Part shown: piece by piece, positions 7,581 to 10,380 of the stretch
How positions within the stretch are numbered: position 1 is the first letter of the stretch
How the letters are laid out: each line of letters begins with the position of its first letter
Source: Dehalococcoidia bacterium
Lineage (GTDB): Bacteria; Chloroflexota; Dehalococcoidia; Dehalococcoidales; CSSed11-197
Length of the DNA stretch: 10,380 bases
Assembly (NCBI GenBank): GCA_003552785.1
Contig: PUOQ01000092.1
Span: forward strand, 1 to 10,380
Reading direction: 5' to 3'
Made by a program: the position numbers and the translations under genes
The notes under the pieces: model-generated
Databases searched by the model: none
Told to the model about the DNA's origin: nothing
What the model saw: the letters and a program-made list of their open reading frames with translations, nothing else

Positions 7581-10028
7581 TTAACTTCGCTCAGCGGGGT
7601 CATCGGTCCATACCTTCAATAATTCCTCATACATTAAACGATGTTTGGGAGAGTGTAGATCAGCATCAGCTTTAAATACAAGCTCAGCTTCCCTGCGGGC
7701 TTTTTCCAGTAGCAATACGTCGGAAAGTTTTGCCATTTTGAGGTCGGGCAGACCACTCTGCCGTGTGCCGAAGAATTCGCCCGGACCTCTCAGTTGAAGG
7801 TCTTTTTCAGCAAGTTTAAAACCGTCATGAATTTCTTCAATTGCTTTTAATCGTTCAGCTCCTGTGCCGGTGATAGACTCAGAGATCAGCATGCAATAAC
7901 TCTGATGTTTTCCTCTTCCAACCCTGCCTCGGAATTGGTGTAGCTGCGAAAGCCCAAACCGGTTGGCGCTTTCAATAAGAATTACGGTAGCGTTGGGCAC
8001 ATCAATACCTACTTCAACAACAGGTGTAGTGACCAGGATATCGAGTGAACCTTCATAAAATTCACGCATCACCTTTTCTTTTTCGCCTGATTTCATACGC
8101 CCGTGTAGCAGGCCAAGTTTAAAGCCGGGAAACACTTCCCGGGAGAGGTGTTTAAATTCAGCTGTGGCTGCTCTCGCCTGTAAAGCTTCGGATTCTTCTA
8201 CCAGCGGGCAGATGATAAACACCTGGCTCCCGGTGTTAATTTGTTTATGTATAAAATTATAGGCTTTATGTCGCTCCTCAGGTTTTAACCAGCGGGTCTT
8301 GATTATCTGCCGGCCGGGTGGCAGTGAATCAATGATTGAAAGGTCGAGGTCTCCGTATAACGTTAATGCCAGTGTTCTCGGAATCGGTGTAGCAGTCATT
8401 ACCAGTATATGGGGATTATCGCCTTTGTGTCTGAGGGCCTGGCGCTGGACTACACCAAACCGGTGCTGTTCATCAATTACGGCTAAACCCAGGTTGTAAA
8501 AGGAAATTTCCCCCTGAATAATGGCATGAGTGCCAATGACAATATTGATGTTGCCACTTTTTATTCCTTCAATTATTTCTTTTTTTATGGAACTCTTTAT
8601 GTCGCTGGTAAGAAGAGCAATTCTGATACACCCCCCGTTTCCAGAGGCAAATTCAAAGACAAAGTCATTTTGTGTTTTTAATTTAACATAATTACCAAGC
8701 AGGCTGGTGATCGACTTGAAATGCTGAACGGCAAGCACTTCAGTAGGAGCCATGAGGCTACATTGCCTCCCATTATTTACTGCCATTAGGATTGCTATAA
8801 GGGCGACTACTGTCTTGCCGCTACCGACTTCTCCTTGAAGCAACCGGGCCATGGGTTTGTTTTTATTAAGGTCATTTAGTATTTCGGCAACTACTCTCTT
8901 TTGTGCGGCTGTTAAGCTAAAGGGCAGGCATTTTACAAATGAAATCAGTGATTCTTTGTCGGGAGGTATGGGAGATGTAGTATGCGCTTCCCAGTGTTTC
9001 TTCTTTCGAAGAACGCCGAGCTGAAGTAAAAATAATTCATTGAAAGCAAGCCTGGTTCGGGCCTGGTTTTTCAGTTTCAGGCTGGCGGGAAAATGGGCGT
9101 TGGATATTGCTTGCCTGATTTCCAGCAGGCCATTCTTTTTCAGTGTATTTTCAGGTAGAAATTCAATCACATTATGCAAGTATTCATCCAGAGCGGTTTT
9201 TAAAATCTTTCTGAGCTGGCGCTGGTATAAACCTTTGGTAAGCGGGTAAACCGGTACCAGTCTTCCCGTATGCACCAGCTCTTCATTTTCATCAAAGAAC
9301 TCCCAGTCGGGTGATTCAAAAACCGGACGGGAGCCAAATATTTTTACCTTTCCGCTTATAACAATATTTTTCCCCGGTGTCAGTGACCTTGCAATATAAG
9401 GGTTATTAAACCATACCACCCGGATGTTGCCGGTTTTGTCTCCCAGGGTTGCTTCTGTAGACCGGCGGCCTTTAATGTCTATCTGTCTTGCTTCCCAGAC
9501 ATTTGCAATAATGGTTTCCTCAGAGCCTTCAACCAGTCCGCAAATTGTTTTCAGGCAGCTATAATCAAGGTGACGGTTGGGGAAGTGATACATCAAATCC
9601 TTAATGGAGTTAACTCCAAGCCTGGAAAGTTTGGATGCCATGGCAGAGCTCACGCCTTTAATATGCGAAACGGGGGATTCAATATCAAAGTCAACGGGGT
9701 GGGGTTGCTTTTTGGGGCCAGCTTTTTTTTCATTTAAAGGGTGCACTGTATCTGGTGCAACAATGCCGGGCTTATTTTTTTTAATAGTATCGATTATTCC
9801 ATTTAACCATACGTATCTGGAATTAATATCCATCGATGAATACCGGGTAGTGCCGATCTTGAGCTGGCTTATTAGATCATTTTTACCTGATGTGCTTGTT
9901 GTGTGGCCGTATTCTTCAAGCCAGTGAGCTAAAAAACGATCGAGTCCACCAATGACGGCCCTGTCTTCACATCCTCTTTGCACTTCAAGCTCAAGTACTT
10001 TTTCGAGTTTATTGAGTGCAGCCGTCAA
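7581..10028 (-). CDS. recG: ATP-dependent DNA helicase RecG with N-terminal extension
   Basis: RecG is a branch-specific double-stranded DNA translocase that remodels stalled replication forks and Holliday junctions. The 815-residue protein exceeds the common ~680-700 because residues 1 to about 118 form an extra N-terminal region ('AVIGGLDRFLAHW' near 25, then a charged linker). A helix-hairpin-helix-like entry follows ('IKGVSSAMASKLSRLGVN', 123-140), then the OB-fold wedge domain (about 170-260) that splits forks. The superfamily 2 motor has Walker A 'GEVGSGKT' at 399-406, DEQH at 519-522, 'TATPIPRTLAL' from 545 and 'QFRGRVGRG' at 698-706. The C-terminal 'LQLRGPGEFFGTRQSG' belongs to the translocation motif region. 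The start codon is TTG, supported by AGGAGA six bases upstream. It lies 26 bases after the degV-family gene, so the two are probably one operon. Confidence 0.97.
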   Translation of the reverse strand: MTAALNKLEKVLELEVQRGCEDRAVIGGLDRFLAHWLEEYGHTTSTSGKNDLISQLKIGTTRYSSMDINSRYVWLNGIIDTIKKNKPGIVAPDTVHPLNEKKAGPKKQPHPVDFDIESPVSHIKGVSSAMASKLSRLGVNSIKDLMYHFPNRHLDYSCLKTICGLVEGSEETIIANVWEARQIDIKGRRSTEATLGDKTGNIRVVWFNNPYIARSLTPGKNIVISGKVKIFGSRPVFESPDWEFFDENEELVHTGRLVPVYPLTKGLYQRQLRKILKTALDEYLHNVIEFLPENTLKKNGLLEIRQAISNAHFPASLKLKNQARTRLAFNELFLLQLGVLRKKKHWEAHTTSPIPPDKESLISFVKCLPFSLTAAQKRVVAEILNDLNKNKPMARLLQGEVGSGKTVVALIAILMAVNNGRQCSLMAPTEVLAVQHFKSITSLLGNYVKLKTQNDFVFEFASGNGGCIRIALLTSDIKSSIKKEIIEGIKSGNINIVIGTHAIIQGEISFYNLGLAVIDEQHRFGVVQRQALRHKGDNPHILVMTATPIPRTLALTLYGDLDLSIIDSLPPGRQIIKTRWLKPEERHKAYNFIHKQINTGSQVFIICPLVEESEALQARAATAEFKHLSREVFPGFKLGLLHGRMKSGEKEKVMREFYEGSLDILVTTPVVEVGIDVPNATVILIESANRFGLSQLHQFRGRVGRGKHQSYCMLISESITGTGAERLKAIEEIHDGFKLAEKDLQLRGPGEFFGTRQSGLPDLKMAKLSDVLLLEKARREAELVFKADADLHSPKHRLMYEELLKVWTDDPAERS

Positions 10029-10034
10029 GAGATC

Positions 10035-10040
10035 TCTCCT
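10035..10040 (-). promoter_or_regulatory. Ribosome binding site deciding the TTG start of recG
   Basis: The minus strand carries AGGAGA within AAGAAGGAGAGATCTC, six bases before TTG at 10028. This strong site, in the short gap after the degV-family stop, makes the non-ATG start and hence the long N-terminal region of RecG credible. Confidence 0.75.
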
Positions 10041-10054
10041 TCTTATCGGGCTGG

Positions 10055-10380
10055 TTACAAACTGGCAAAGCGGAGCTTGGGTAATTTGAATTCAGGTAGA
10101 TTCGGCAGGTTAAAATACTTTTTACCCCCCGCCTCATCTGGCTTATCAGAAAGCATTCCCGCCTTTTCCCGTAAAGCCAGCACAATTGCACCGGGGCCGC
10201 CATGAACACCCAGTGCAGGCCCAAGCCTGGAGACGGTTACCGGCAAGCCCTGATGAATTTTTTGCAACCGGTTTTTTAGGTTTTGAGCATCCTGGGGTGT
10301 GGTTGAATGGACTACTGCCATATCTTCGATGTTTTTGTAGTCCCTGGTAAGCTCAGCCAGTTTATCGATCGCTTTATTGC
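10055..10380 (-). CDS. DegV family protein, C-terminal part (start outside window)
   Basis: DegV-family proteins bind fatty acids; in Firmicutes the related FakB hands them to the FakA kinase for phospholipid synthesis. Only the last 107 residues or so are visible, since the frame continues past the right edge; the ATG at 10321 is internal. The identifying stretch is the family's C-terminal subdomain: 'AIDKLAELTRDYKN', then 'DMAVVHSTTPQDAQNLKNRL', and the conserved end 'RLGPALGVHGGPGAIVLAL'. Relatives usually stop soon after the 'GPGA' motif. Here a tail of about 38 residues follows, ending in a proline/leucine/lysine-rich stretch ('LPNLPEFKLPKL'). Neighbourhood with recG is seen in many Gram-positive-type genomes, often with a fakA-like (DAK2) gene nearby, which would lie to the right of the window. 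The exact lipid and the partner are inference. Confidence 0.88.
   Translation of the reverse strand, partial: NKAIDKLAELTRDYKNIEDMAVVHSTTPQDAQNLKNRLQKIHQGLPVTVSRLGPALGVHGGPGAIVLALREKAGMLSDKPDEAGGKKYFNLPNLPEFKLPKLRFASL

Noticed and set aside
1..10380. Search for a defence system, mobile element, CRISPR array, tRNA or other new system
   Set aside because: All long coding frames are accounted for by recognised families, intergenic gaps are at most 131 bases, and no repeats, transposase, integrase or tRNA-like folds were seen.

Overview
This window is a stretch of bacterial housekeeping chromosome of moderate GC content. It holds eight protein genes and no RNA gene, mobile element, CRISPR array or prophage signature that I could see. 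The best lineage guess is Chloroflexota, perhaps Dehalococcoidia. It rests on remembered family resemblance, not a search: ArgS has 'LPLKLARA', the L32 protein starts 'MGALPKRK', and RecG begins with a long extension carrying 'DRAVIGGLDRFL'. The Gram-positive-like order DegV-RecG and YceD-L32 is compatible with this.

Layout. On the plus strand, bases 2-1060 are the 3' part of a major facilitator superfamily transporter whose start lies outside the window. A 131-base intergenic stretch with stem-loops and a possible promoter leads to mfd (1192-4671), the transcription-repair coupling factor. From there to the right end every gene is on the minus strand. Read in their own direction they are: the end of a DegV-family lipid-binding protein (running in from beyond 10380), recG (10028-7581), argS (7462-5786), a YceD/DUF177 protein (5711-5292), rpmF for ribosomal protein L32 (5272-5069) and nusB (5055-4612). 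The mfd and nusB genes converge and overlap tail to tail by 60 bases.

How the genes work together. degV and recG are 26 bases apart and look co-transcribed. argS has a good extended -10 promoter directly before it. yceD, rpmF and nusB are packed with gaps of 19 and 13 bases, and a possible second promoter lies in the 74-base gap after argS. The right part therefore supplies translation and ribosome functions (ArgS, YceD, L32), rRNA transcription antitermination (NusB) and replication-fork rescue (RecG). Mfd removes stalled RNA polymerase and recruits excision repair. Mfd and RecG are related superfamily 2 translocases, and both are present complete with all key motifs.

I found no convincing undescribed system. 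The points worth a second look are the mfd/nusB overlap, the RecG N-terminal extension, the short YceD C-terminus, the proline-rich DegV tail, the near-leaderless argS start and the stem-loops before mfd.
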